This document shows, piece by piece, positions 16,025-23,946 of a stretch of DNA of 64,000 nucleotides. Source of the DNA: Streptomyces sp. PT12 (lineage in GTDB: Bacteria > Actinomycetota > Actinomycetes > Streptomycetales > Streptomycetaceae); contig NZ_QEST01000287.1 of assembly GCF_003311645.1 (NCBI RefSeq), positions 1 through 64,000 of the forward strand, in the 5' to 3' direction. Each line of letters opens with the position of its first letter. Positions within the stretch are counted from its first letter, which is position 1. Under the pieces are notes generated by a model, which did no database searches, was not told where the DNA came from, and saw only the letters and a program-made list of their open reading frames with translations. Both the position numbers and the translations under genes were made by a program.

Positions 16025-17446
16025 TCAGGCGGGCTCGAGGCCGTGGCCGCGCAGCCACGCCGCGGGGTCCACGGGCGAGCCGCCGTAAGGGCGGACCTCG
16101 AGGTGCAGATGCGGGCCCGTGGAGGTGCCGGAGTTCCCCGAGTAGGCGATGACCGTTCCGGCCTGGACATAGCCCGAGGTGAACACGGTGCTGTCGAGGT
16201 GCGCGTACCACGTCTCCGTGCCGTCGGCCGCGGTCAGGATGACCATCGTGCCGTAGCTGGGGTGGAACTGCGTGGCGATGGTCCCGTCGGTGACCGCCAT
16301 CACCGGGGTGCCATAGCTGACGGGGAAGTCGATGCCGGTATGGGTTGACATCCAGTTGACGCCGGACTGGCCGAACGACGCGCTCAGGCCGCGCTGTTCG
16401 ACGGGGAGGAAGAACTTCTGCCGGGCCGCCTCGGCCGCCGCTGCCGCCGCGGCGGCCTCTTCCTCCTCGCGCTCCTCCTGCTCCTCCAGGTCGATCCGGC
16501 CCTGGGTGCGGCTCGCGCGGTCCGCGTAGTCGTCCACCGCCTGGGTGAGGCCCGTCAGCTGGGTGTCGAACTGCTCGTTGGCGGCGACCTGCTCCACCTC
16601 GGACGTGTCGGGCGCGGCGACGGGCGGGGGCTCCTCCACCGTGTCGGACTCGGACACGGTCGCGGCGGTGGCGACCGCCGTCACGCCGAGGACGGCGAGC
16701 GAGGGCGCCGCGACGCTGAGGAACGCCGACCGCCGCCGGGGCGATGTCCTGCGCCGCCTGCTGCGGGCCTCGGGGTGGTACGCGGCTGCGTCGTCGGTCT
16801 CGTCGGTCTCGTCGGACCCGGCGTCGCGGGTGTCGCGGGCCTCGGGGTCGGCCTCGGCGGCGGCCGCCTCCGCTTCGCCGTCGGGCTCGGCGGCGCGCGG
16901 GGCCTTAGGCTCGTCCCGCTCGGGAGCCGCGGCCTCGGCGGCGCCATAGGTCCCGTCCACCGCGTAGCCACCGTCGGCGGCGTCGGCGTAGCCGTATGCG
17001 TACCCGTCGGCGCCGTCCGTGTCATGGCCCGGCGCGTAGCCGTAGCCGTGCGCGGGGGTCGCGGGGGACTCGGCGTGCGGCGCCTCGGCCGCGGTGGCCG
17101 CCGCGCCGGACCAGTCGCCGGTCTCGTACGCCGTCGCCGCCTGCCCGTACCACTGCTGATGCTGGTCGTGCGGGAGGTCGTGCGCCTGCGGCTGCTGGGG
17201 GACCCACGCCTGGGCCTCGTAGGGCGCGTAGGAGTCGTATCCGCCGCCGTACGCCTGGTGTGTCTGGTGCGCCTGCTGGAGCTGCTGCGCCTCGTAGGTC
17301 TCGTGGCCCGCGTACCCCTCGTGACCCGCGTACCCCGTGTAAGCCTCGTATCCGTCGTATCCGGTGGAGCCGTCGTATCCGGCGGAGGAGCCGAAGCCGG
17401 AGAGATCCGGGTGTCCGGAGACTTCCGACAGCAGACGTTCGCTCAC
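16025..17446 (-). CDS. M23 (LytM) peptidoglycan endopeptidase with long disordered N-terminus
   Basis: A 473-aa type II membrane protein. Residues 1-235 are Gly/Tyr/Ala/Glu-rich and disordered, with repeats such as GYAGHEGYAGHE. A basic stretch RSRRRRTSPRRR precedes a single span (LSVAAPSLAVLGVTAVATAA), followed by an acidic coiled coil (EEQEEREEEEAAAA). The C-terminal LytM domain has the zinc ligands HTGIDF and GPHLHLEV plus GTPVMAVTDG and WYAHLDS. It should cut peptide crosslinks outside the membrane. The GTG start has AAAGG eight bases upstream, and a recognisable promoter lies farther upstream. The long tail is common in streptomycete M23 proteins near pcrA. Confidence 0.9.
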   Translation of the reverse strand: MSERLLSEVSGHPDLSGFGSSAGYDGSTGYDGYEAYTGYAGHEGYAGHETYEAQQLQQAHQTHQAYGGGYDSYAPYEAQAWVPQQPQAHDLPHDQHQQWYGQAATAYETGDWSGAAATAAEAPHAESPATPAHGYGYAPGHDTDGADGYAYGYADAADGGYAVDGTYGAAEAAAPERDEPKAPRAAEPDGEAEAAAAEADPEARDTRDAGSDETDETDDAAAYHPEARSRRRRTSPRRRSAFLSVAAPSLAVLGVTAVATAATVSESDTVEEPPPVAAPDTSEVEQVAANEQFDTQLTGLTQAVDDYADRASRTQGRIDLEEQEEREEEEAAAAAAAAEAARQKFFLPVEQRGLSASFGQSGVNWMSTHTGIDFPVSYGTPVMAVTDGTIATQFHPSYGTMVILTAADGTETWYAHLDSTVFTSGYVQAGTVIAYSGNSGTSTGPHLHLEVRPYGGSPVDPAAWLRGHGLEPA

Positions 17447-17513
17447 CGATTACGCCTTTCGGCTCGACGACAGGAGCTGGGTGTGGGGCCAGGCGGCTGC
17501 GGTTCGGTCGGTG

Positions 17514-17543
17514 ACTGTACCCGGCGGTATGCCGCGCCGACAA
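17514..17543 (-). promoter_or_regulatory. promoter of M23 peptidase gene
   Basis: On the minus strand TTGTCG, 18 bases, TACAGT lies about 70 bases upstream of the GTG start. The rest of the 304-base divergent gap (17447-17750) holds no gene. It includes an AT-richer stretch with TTCGATAAAAGTTCGAA and the palindrome AACGGCCGTT (17718-17727) near the B12-binding gene. Confidence 0.55.
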
Positions 17544-17750
17544 TCTTTCCCTGGCTATTCGCGGGTTTTGAGGAGCCTGAAACGGGCAATAGGCCGCCTT
17601 TCGACGGCTCTTACCATCGTTGCCGCACGTTGTGTTCGATAAAAGTTCGAATAGGGTGCGTGTGATTTCCTCCTCGCGCCCGTATCGGCGGGCAGCGTGG
17701 TGCGCGATGCTGTGGTCAACGGCCGTTAACGGCGTTCTGGGAGGCTTGAG

Positions 17751-18218
17751 ATGGGTGTATCGGGTCAGATCCGCGTCGTGGTGGCCAAGCCGGGGCTCGA
17801 CGGGCACGACCGGGGCGCGAAGGTGATCGCCCGCGCCCTGCGCGACGCGGGCATGGAGGTCATCTACACCGGGCTCCACCAGACCCCCGAGCAGATCGTG
17901 GACACCGCGATCCAGGAGGACGCCGACGCGATCGGCCTCTCCATCCTCTCGGGCGCGCACAACACCCTCTTCGCGCGCGTTCTCGAGCTGCTGAGGGAGA
18001 AGGAGGCGGACGACATCACCGTCTTCGGCGGCGGGATCATTCCCGAGGCCGACATTCCCCCGCTCAAGGCCGCCGGGGTCGCCGAGATCTTCACCCCGGG
18101 CGCCCCCACCACGGACGTGGTCGCCTGGGTGCGCGCCACGCTGGCCGCGCGCGCCGAGCCCGAGGGCCCCGCCGAGCCCTCGGGGCCAACTGTGACGGGA
18201 CTCACCACGGAGGTGTGA
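17751..18218 (+). CDS. icmB: cobalamin-binding acyl-CoA mutase small subunit (IcmB-like)
   Basis: A 155-aa B12-binding domain protein. It contains [14 protein letters not shown] (the DxHxxG lower-ligand motif with the cobalt-coordinating His), [14 protein letters not shown] and [15 protein letters not shown], which close around the nucleotide tail. Stand-alone proteins of this size pair with a separate large subunit, as in isobutyryl-CoA mutase of streptomycetes, which interconverts isobutyryl- and n-butyryl-CoA. No large subunit is in the window. GGGAGG lies six bases before the ATG. The position beside pcrA and sucCD matches the known icmB locus (from memory of the genus). A methylmalonyl-type mutase partner is an alternative. 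Confidence 0.82.
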   Translation: MGVSGQIRVVVAKPGLDGHDRGAKVIARALRDAGMEVIYTGLHQTPEQIVDTAIQEDADAIGLSILSGAHNTLFARVLELLREKEADDITVFGGGIIPEADIPPLKAAGVAEIFTPGAPTTDVVAWVRATLAARAEPEGPAEPSGPTVTGLTTEV

Positions 18219-18375
18219 CCCACCAATTTTCGGGGCCCCCTGACCCCCGGATACGCTCGACTCCGGACATGCCGCGTGCTTTCGGCGTTTGCCTGGCAGC
18301 GCGGCCACGCGGCACGCCCACGCTGACAACTGCACCGCGACAACACCGCGGGAACACTGACAAGGGACTGAACGC

Positions 18376-19551
18376 GTGGACCTGTTCGAGTATCAGGCGA
18401 GGGACCTCTTCGCCAAGCACGGCGTACCGGTGCTGGCCGGCGAAGTCATCGACACGCCAGAGGCGGCCCGCGAGGTGACCGAGCGACTCGGCGGTCGCGC
18501 GGTCGTCAAGGCGCAGGTCAAGACCGGTGGGCGCGGGAAGGCGGGCGGCGTCAAGCTGGCCTCCGACCCCGACGACGCCGTGGCCAAGGCGGGCGCCATC
18601 CTGGGCATGGACATCAAGGGGCACACGGTGCACCGCGTGATGCTGGCCGAGACGGCCGACATCGCCGAGGAGTACTACGTCTCCTTCCTCCTCGACCGCA
18701 CCAACCGCACGTTCCTCGCCATGGCGTCCGTCGAGGGCGGCGTGGAGATCGAGGAGGTCGCGGCCACCAACCCCGAGGCGCTGGCCAAGATCCCGGTCGA
18801 CGCGATCGAGGGCGTGACCGAGGAGAAGGCCCGCCAGATCGTCGAGGCGGCCCGTTTCCCCGCTGAGATCGCCGACCAGGTGGTCGACGTCCTCCAGAGG
18901 CTGTGGACCGTCTTCATCGCCGAGGACGCGCTGCTGGTCGAGGTCAACCCGCTGGTCAAGACGGGCGAGGGACGCGTGATCGCGCTCGACGGCAAGGTGT
19001 CGCTCGACGCCAACGCCGAGTTCCGCCAGCCCGAGCACGCGGCCCTTGAGGACAAGGCGGCCGCCAACCCCCTCGAGGCCGCGGCCAAGGAGCGCGGCCT
19101 CAACTATGTGAAGCTCGACGGCGGCACCGTCGGCATCATCGGCAACGGCGCGGGCCTCGTGATGAGCACCCTCGACGTCGTCGCCTACGCGGGCGAGAAG
19201 CACGGCGGCGTGAAGCCCGCCAACTTCCTCGACATCGGCGGCGGCGCCTCCGCCGAGGTGATGGCCAACGGGCTCGAGATCATCCTGGGCGACCCCGAGG
19301 TCAGGTCCGTCTTCGTCAACGTCTTCGGCGGCATCACCGCGTGCGACGCGGTGGCGAACGGCATCGTGCAGGCCCTGGCGCTCCTCAAGACGAAGGGCGA
19401 GGACGTCAACAAGCCCCTCGTCGTCCGCCTCGACGGCAACAACGCCGAGCTGGGCCGCAAGATCCTCACCGACGCCGACCACCCGCTGGTCGAGCAGGTG
19501 GACACCATGGACGGAGCGGCCGACCGCGCCGCCGAGCTGGCCGCGAAGTAA
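18376..19551 (+). CDS. sucC: succinyl-CoA synthetase (ADP-forming) subunit beta
   Basis: A 391-aa beta subunit of the citric acid cycle enzyme that makes ATP or GTP from succinyl-CoA. It starts with the family's [18 protein letters not shown]. The ATP-grasp domain includes [18 protein letters not shown], and the C-terminal CoA-ligase part has [11 protein letters not shown] and [13 protein letters not shown]. The start is GTG with GGGA upstream. It precedes sucD by 29 bases in an obvious operon that ends at a strong terminator. Confidence 0.97.
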   Translation: MDLFEYQARDLFAKHGVPVLAGEVIDTPEAAREVTERLGGRAVVKAQVKTGGRGKAGGVKLASDPDDAVAKAGAILGMDIKGHTVHRVMLAETADIAEEYYVSFLLDRTNRTFLAMASVEGGVEIEEVAATNPEALAKIPVDAIEGVTEEKARQIVEAARFPAEIADQVVDVLQRLWTVFIAEDALLVEVNPLVKTGEGRVIALDGKVSLDANAEFRQPEHAALEDKAAANPLEAAAKERGLNYVKLDGGTVGIIGNGAGLVMSTLDVVAYAGEKHGGVKPANFLDIGGGASAEVMANGLEIILGDPEVRSVFVNVFGGITACDAVANGIVQALALLKTKGEDVNKPLVVRLDGNNAELGRKILTDADHPLVEQVDTMDGAADRAAELAAK

Positions 19552-19580
19552 GCCGCGAAGCGAAGGGCAACGAAACAGCC

Positions 19581-20468
19581 ATGGCTATCTTCCTCACCAA
19601 GGAGAGCAAGGTCATCGTCCAGGGGATGACCGGCTCAGAGGGACAGAAGCACACCCGCCGCATGCTGGCGTCGGGCACCACCATCGTCGGCGGCGTCAAC
19701 CCCCGCAAGGCGGGCCAGTCGGTCGACTTCGACGGCACCGAGATCCCCGTCTTCGGCGGCGTGGCCGAGGCCATCGAGGCCACGGGCGCGGATGTGACCG
19801 TGATCTTCGTGCCGGAGAAGTTCACCAAGGCCGCGGTCGTCGAGGCGATCGACGCCGAGATCCCGCTGGCCGTCGTGATCACCGAGGGCATCGCGGTGCA
19901 CGACACCGCGTCGTTCTGGGCGTACGCGGGCCAGAAGGGCAACAAGACGCGCATCATCGGCCCCAACTGTCCAGGACTGATCACTCCTGGCCAGTCCAAC
20001 GCGGGCATCATCCCCGCGGACATCACCAAGCCAGGCCGCATCGGGCTGGTCTCCAAGTCCGGCACGCTGACGTACCAGATGATGTACGAGCTGCGCGACC
20101 TCGGCTTCAGCTCGTGCGTCGGCATCGGCGGCGACCCGATCATCGGCACCACCCACATCGACGCCCTCGCGGCGTTCGAGGCGGACCCCGACACCGACCT
20201 GATCGTGATGATCGGCGAGATCGGCGGCGACGCCGAGGAGCGCGCGGCCGACTTCATCAGGGCCAACGTGACCAAGCCGGTCGTCGGCTATGTCGCGGGC
20301 TTCACGGCCCCCGAGGGCAAGACGATGGGCCACGCGGGCGCGATCGTCTCGGGCTCGTCCGGCACGGCGCAGGCGAAGAAAGAGGCCCTTGAGGCGGCGG
20401 GCGTGAAGGTGGGCAAGACCCCATCGGAAACGGCCCGCCTGGCCCGCGAAACCCTGGCCGCGGCCTGA
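19581..20468 (+). CDS. sucD: succinyl-CoA synthetase subunit alpha
   Basis: A 295-aa alpha subunit carrying the CoA site and the histidine that is transiently phosphorylated. Visible segments are [17 protein letters not shown] (CoA binding), [28 protein letters not shown], and [15 protein letters not shown], which contains the phospho-histidine. The length is typical, and it is co-transcribed with sucC. A weak AGGG ribosome site lies 13 bases before the ATG, so coupling to sucC translation may matter. Confidence 0.97.
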   Translation: MAIFLTKESKVIVQGMTGSEGQKHTRRMLASGTTIVGGVNPRKAGQSVDFDGTEIPVFGGVAEAIEATGADVTVIFVPEKFTKAAVVEAIDAEIPLAVVITEGIAVHDTASFWAYAGQKGNKTRIIGPNCPGLITPGQSNAGIIPADITKPGRIGLVSKSGTLTYQMMYELRDLGFSSCVGIGGDPIIGTTHIDALAAFEADPDTDLIVMIGEIGGDAEERAADFIRANVTKPVVGYVAGFTAPEGKTMGHAGAIVSGSSGTAQAKKEALEAAGVKVGKTPSETARLARETLAAA

Positions 20469-20500
20469 CGTTTCCCGCTCCCCACACCCTCACCCCCTCC

Positions 20501-20542
20501 CGCCCGCCCCATCCCCCCTCACGGGGGCTCAAGGGGCGGGCG
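20501..20542 (+). terminator. sucCD terminator
   Basis: CGCCCGCCCC and GGGGCGGGCG form a 10-bp outer stem with a further CCCC/GGGG inner stem, 33 bases after the sucD stop. Confidence 0.75.
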
Positions 20543-20570
20543 CGGTCATGTGCGCCCCCCTCCGTGCCCG

Positions 20571-20608
20571 TTGCTCACCGTAACGGATTACCTTACGATC
20601 GGTAACGG
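20571..20608 (+). promoter_or_regulatory. promoter with overlapping repeats for DUF6879 cassette
   Basis: TTGCTC (20571-20576), 17 bases, TACGAT (20594-20599) is a strong vegetative-type promoter. TTACC-N8-GGTAA (20588-20605) straddles the -10, and direct copies of CGTAACGG/GGTAACGG flank it, so an autoregulator or cognate XRE protein probably binds here. Confidence 0.6.
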
Positions 20609-20641
20609 CGGTTGCGGCTGTCGCGACGAGAGGAGGCCACG

Positions 20642-20911
20642 ATGGCCCTTCCCTGGGAGGCCGATCCTTCCGCGTTATTCGCCCGTCGCCTGGGCAAGTC
20701 GGCGGCGGAGCTTGGCACCACGGATGGTGAGGACGGGTGCCCCGACATCTGGCAGCTCGACAACGGAGACGTGGCGGTGATAGGCCGCGACCTGGCGGCC
20801 GCCTACCAAGGGCGTCTCCCCGAGGACGTCACGGTTGGCGCCCATGAGCGGCTGGTGATCATCCCCGGGATCATGCCGAGTTCGGCGAAGGCGGACATCC
20901 CTGATGCTTGA
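20642..20911 (+). CDS. small hypothetical protein partnered with DUF6879
   Basis: An 89-aa protein starting MALPWEADPSALFARRLGKS, with a central CPDIWQLDNGDVAVIGRDL segment reminiscent of small conserved streptomycete proteins found next to XRE/DUF6879 regulators. AGGAGG lies five bases before the ATG. Its stop lies eight bases inside the next gene (ATGCTTGA), so the two are coupled. The function is unknown; a regulatory or toxin-antitoxin-like pairing is a guess. Confidence 0.72.
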   Translation: MALPWEADPSALFARRLGKSAAELGTTDGEDGCPDIWQLDNGDVAVIGRDLAAAYQGRLPEDVTVGAHERLVIIPGIMPSSAKADIPDA

Positions 20912-21536
20912 GACATATCACCTGGCCCTCGAAGGAGCGGGTGGCGAGAGGCTGGATCTCGGCGACTACCAGCGGGAGTTCGCGGAGCGGCATCGTCGGC
21001 TCCGGGGTCGGGACTCGTGGAAGTTCGAGCGGCGACAGGACTTCATCGAGCTGGACCACCGCGGCTATGACGCGTTCCGGGCGGGCCGTTGGGAGGAGTC
21101 CATGCGGCTGCTGGACGACCGGCGCGAGAGCCTGCGCGAGACCATGCGCGAACGCTCCCTGCGCGCCACCGTCTTCCATCGGGTCCGCGTGGTGGAGGAG
21201 CCGCTGACGCCCTATCTCCAGTGGGAGTTGCGGTCCCTGGCCGTCCAGGCCGAGTGCGGCGCGGCGGTCCGCGTCGTCCCCGCGGAGCGCGTGCGGCGTT
21301 TCGAGGAGTCGGGCCCGCTGCCCGAAGTCGTGGTCCTGGGCGGGGAGACGCTCTACCACGTCCTCTACACGGCCGAGGGCGTCGCCAACGGCGCGATCCG
21401 CATCGACGACGGCGCCGTCGTCAGCTCCTGGACGGCGCTCATCCGCGATCTCTACGCGGACGGCGAGGACGTGACGGCGTACGTCGACCGCTGTGTCGCC
21501 ACGCTCCCGCCCCCGCGGGTGGGGTCAGGGGAGTAG
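20904..21536 (+). CDS. DUF6879 family protein
   Basis: A 210-aa protein of the DUF6879 type: WKFERRQDFIELDHRGYDAF, RATVFHRVRVVEEPLTPYLQ, LRSLAVQAECGAAVRVVPAE, GETLYHVLYTAEGVANG. This family is common beside XRE regulators in streptomycetes and has been compared with signalling or phage-like nuclease-fold proteins, but no activity is established. It is translationally coupled to the small upstream gene and sits nine bases before a TPR protein. No XRE gene accompanies this copy. Confidence 0.72.
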   Translation: MLETYHLALEGAGGERLDLGDYQREFAERHRRLRGRDSWKFERRQDFIELDHRGYDAFRAGRWEESMRLLDDRRESLRETMRERSLRATVFHRVRVVEEPLTPYLQWELRSLAVQAECGAAVRVVPAERVRRFEESGPLPEVVVLGGETLYHVLYTAEGVANGAIRIDDGAVVSSWTALIRDLYADGEDVTAYVDRCVATLPPPRVGSGE

Positions 21537-21545
21537 CGGAACGCC

Positions 21546-22061
21546 GTGGACGAGAAGGATCGCGGGGGCGGCGACGAAGCCCAGGGCGGCACGCGTTCGG
21601 AGCTGTCCGGGGCCTCGCGCGACGTCGTGCACCTGCGGTATCGCGTCGCGGAGGCGTACTGGCTGATCACCCTCGGGCACGCCCAGCGGGCGGCGGGCGA
21701 GGCCGAGGCGTCGCTGGAGTCGTACCAGCGCTCGGCCGCGCTGCACCGGCGGCTCGGCGACCCGAGCAGGGAGGCCCTGGCCTGGCAGGGCGCCGGTGAG
21801 GCATACCGGGAGGCGGGGCGTTCGGACGAGGCGGCGGCGTTCCTCCGACGAGCCGCCGCCTCGCACCGGGACCTCGGCGATGCCTGGCACGACGCCCTGG
21901 CCCTCGACGCCCTGGCCACGACCCTCGCCGAGGCCGACCCCGGGACGGCGCGCCAGCACTGGGCCGAGGCCCGGCGCCTCTTGGCGGGCCACGACGACCC
22001 CCGAGCGGCCCGCGTGCGCGCAGGGATCGAACGCCGCCTGGCCGACCCGCCCACGCGCTGA
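21546..22061 (+). CDS. TPR-repeat protein, possibly a regulator remnant
   Basis: A 171-aa protein starting at GTG. Its core is three tetratricopeptide-like units: AYWLITLGHAQRAAGEAEAS, YQRSAALHRRLGDPSREALA, FLRRAAASHRDLGDAWHDAL. This arrangement is the usual C-terminal end of large SARP/NB-ARC regulators, so a small stand-alone TPR protein or a surviving tail of a longer regulator are both possible. No ribosome site is evident; translation may depend on the DUF6879 gene nine bases upstream. Confidence 0.65.
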   Translation: MDEKDRGGGDEAQGGTRSELSGASRDVVHLRYRVAEAYWLITLGHAQRAAGEAEASLESYQRSAALHRRLGDPSREALAWQGAGEAYREAGRSDEAAAFLRRAAASHRDLGDAWHDALALDALATTLAEADPGTARQHWAEARRLLAGHDDPRAARVRAGIERRLADPPTR

Positions 22062-22197
22062 GGCGCGCATGGGGACGTCGGCGGGTGCGCCGTCGCTCAG
22101 TTCCGTCGACGCGCGCAGGGAGAGGATCAGGGAGCGAGAAGTGCGCCCCTTGCGCCCGCCCTGCGCATGAACGCCGCCCTGGCCCGCGTCCCCGGTG

Positions 22198-22228
22198 GGG
22201 GGCGGGCCGCCCGGGGTGGTCCGCCCCC
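22198..22228. terminator. bidirectional terminator between TPR and RTX genes
   Basis: GGGGGCGG pairs with CCGCCCCC around a 15-nt loop, between two convergent genes and seven bases from the RTX stop. Confidence 0.55.
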
Positions 22229-22234
22229 GTTCCG

Positions 22235-22975
22235 TCACTGCGTGATGGTGTCGTTGCCCGGCCAGCCGATGATGATGTCCTCCCCGCCGTCGCCGGTGAT
22301 CGTGTCGTCGCCCGCGCCGCCGACGAGGAGGTCGTCGCCCTCGCCGCCCGAGATGTGGTCGTCGCCCGAGTCGCCGTAGACGATGTCGTTGCCGTCCCAC
22401 GCGTCGATCGTGTCGTTGCCGGGGCCGCCGTGGAACACCTCGTCGATGGGCTGGCCCATCAGGTGGTCGTCGCCGTCGCCGCCGAGCAGGACGCCGTTGC
22501 CCATCAGCATGTCGTCGCCGTCCTCGCCCAGGACCAACTCCGCGGTGTGGGCGTGCAGTTCGTCGTTGCCGTCGCCGCCGCGGACCAGGGTGACGCCCGG
22601 CTCGCTCGTCATCGCCGAGTCGTCGCCGTCGCCGAGCAGGACGCGGATGTCGTCCGTCAAGTCGCTGTTGGTGGGCAACTCGCAGGCGACGAACGTCTCG
22701 TCCTCCGGGTCGGGGTGCGCGCAGTGCTCGCCCGGCGTGATCGGCACCACGTCCGTGAAGCCGACGCGCCGGACCTCGGGGCCGGTGTCCATCGAGAAGA
22801 CGTGCAGGTCGTTGGCCTCGGGGCCGCCCTCGAACACGATGGACTGGGTGAACCCTTCCCAGTTCGCGCTGACGGTCGTGGTGCTCTGGGCGGCGGCGGG
22901 TGTCGCGCCGAGGCCGGTGGCCACCAGGGCCACAACGGCCGCGGAGGAAGCGGGGATGAGCCGTGACCGCATCAT
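22235..22975 (-). CDS. secreted RTX-type calcium-binding repeat protein
   Basis: A 246-aa exported protein. A signal peptide (LIPASSAAVVALVATGLGA, cleavage near AAA-Q) precedes a beta-rich region of about 100 residues. The C-terminal 130 residues consist of about nine nonapeptide GGxGxDxxx turns (GGDGNDELH, GGDGDDHLM, GGPGNDTID, GGEGDDLLV, GGAGDDTIT) that bind calcium and fold into a parallel beta roll outside the cell. Gram-positive versions use Sec export rather than type I secretion; no type I exporter is present here. AGGA lies seven bases before the first of two tandem ATGs. The role is unknown; a surface or matrix structural protein is plausible. Confidence 0.85.
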   Translation of the reverse strand: MMRSRLIPASSAAVVALVATGLGATPAAAQSTTTVSANWEGFTQSIVFEGGPEANDLHVFSMDTGPEVRRVGFTDVVPITPGEHCAHPDPEDETFVACELPTNSDLTDDIRVLLGDGDDSAMTSEPGVTLVRGGDGNDELHAHTAELVLGEDGDDMLMGNGVLLGGDGDDHLMGQPIDEVFHGGPGNDTIDAWDGNDIVYGDSGDDHISGGEGDDLLVGGAGDDTITGDGGEDIIIGWPGNDTITQ

Positions 22976-23195
22976 GAGTGCGTCCTCACTTCGGGGAGGG
23001 AGTTGTCGTGTACGGTGCAATCCCCATAACTCTCCTGCATCGCGTGCGTCCCGTCCACACCTCGGATGCCGAGTGCCGCGTGACCCGTTGTGTCCGTCGG
23101 CGACCCGCAGGTAACGCCGCCGCCGGGGGGCCTCGGCCCCGCTCCTGCTCGACCCGGTCGCGGCGCGGGGCGGGCGTGGGGACGCCGACCGCGCT

Positions 23196-23810
23196 CTATC
23201 CCACGCTCATCGCCGCCACCAGCGCCGCGAACGACAGCAGCAGGGTCACCGTGGTCAACGCCCAGGCGTGGGCGCGGCGTTCGGCCGCGGCGCGGATCGT
23301 GAGCGGGGGGCGGGGGGTGACCGGCTGGGTGGCGGCCATCGCGCGCAGGCGGGGGGCCAGGTCGGGGGCGGCGAGTGCCTTCCTCGCGTGGGCGAGGCGG
23401 CTCTCCGCCGCCGCCGTCGTCGCCTCGGCCTCCGCGGCGGTCTCGGGGAGGTCGAGGCCCACCGCGTCGTGCAGCACCAGGCAGCGGCGCTGGCCGCGGG
23501 GGAGTGCGAGCAGGGACGCGAGCAGGCGCCGGTCGTCGGGCGGGACCGTGCGGAGGTCGGGGGGGCGGCGGCGCGGGATCAGCAGGGGCCAGGGTGAGAG
23601 CGCCCGTTCGTGGGCCGCCGCCCGCACCCATCCGGCCGGGTCCCGGTCGACGGCCACCTCGGGCCAGCGCTGCCAGGCCAGGTGGAACGCGTGGTCGACG
23701 GCCCGTTCCGCCTGGCGCCGCCTGCCGCAGAGCAGGAATGCCTGCCGCACCAGCGACACCGCGTGGACGGAGTAGAGCCGGTCGAAGGCGGCGGCGGGGC
23801 CACTCGTCAT
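23196..23810 (-). CDS. sigma-70-like protein with C-terminal membrane span
   Basis: A 204-aa protein resembling an ECF sigma factor. A region-2-like part (VRQAFLLCGRRRQAERAVDH, FHLAWQRWPEVAVDRDP, GWVRAAAHERAL) is followed by a region-4-like helix-turn-helix (LLALPRGQRRCLVLHDAVGL, ETAAEAEATTAAAESRLAHA). It then ends in a hydrophobic span (WALTTVTLLLSFAALVAAM). Fusion of sigma-like regions to a membrane anchor suggests membrane sequestration or a non-sigma regulatory role. It is transcribed divergently from the PerM gene across 109 bases, in an unusually A/T-rich spacer containing GTAAAAAAGTACATA. No anti-sigma gene adjoins it. Confidence 0.7.
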   Translation of the reverse strand: MTSGPAAAFDRLYSVHAVSLVRQAFLLCGRRRQAERAVDHAFHLAWQRWPEVAVDRDPAGWVRAAAHERALSPWPLLIPRRRPPDLRTVPPDDRRLLASLLALPRGQRRCLVLHDAVGLDLPETAAEAEATTAAAESRLAHARKALAAPDLAPRLRAMAATQPVTPRPPLTIRAAAERRAHAWALTTVTLLLSFAALVAAMSVG

Positions 23811-23919
23811 CGCCGCCCCACCAAGAAGTGCGTAAAAAAGTACATAGGCACATATTGGGCGACACGGCAGTGAGAACCCGTTACCTCCGCCCGCCCGGCG
23901 TTGTTGGCAGCATGGCCGC

Positions 23920-23946
23920 GTGCGACACGTGCGACAGGTGCGACAC
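23920..23946 (+). repeat. 9-bp x3 repeat carrying alternative GTG starts
   Basis: GTGCGACAC, GTGCGACAG and GTGCGACAC give three in-frame GTG codons (VRH VRQ VRH) at the PerM N-terminus. Copy-number change would move the start without a frameshift. Confidence 0.75.

Noticed and set aside
16006-16170. N-terminal extension of the C-half permease reading into the M23 gene
   Set aside because: These codons overlap the peptidase in another frame and lack hydrophobic spans; they are chance open sequence.
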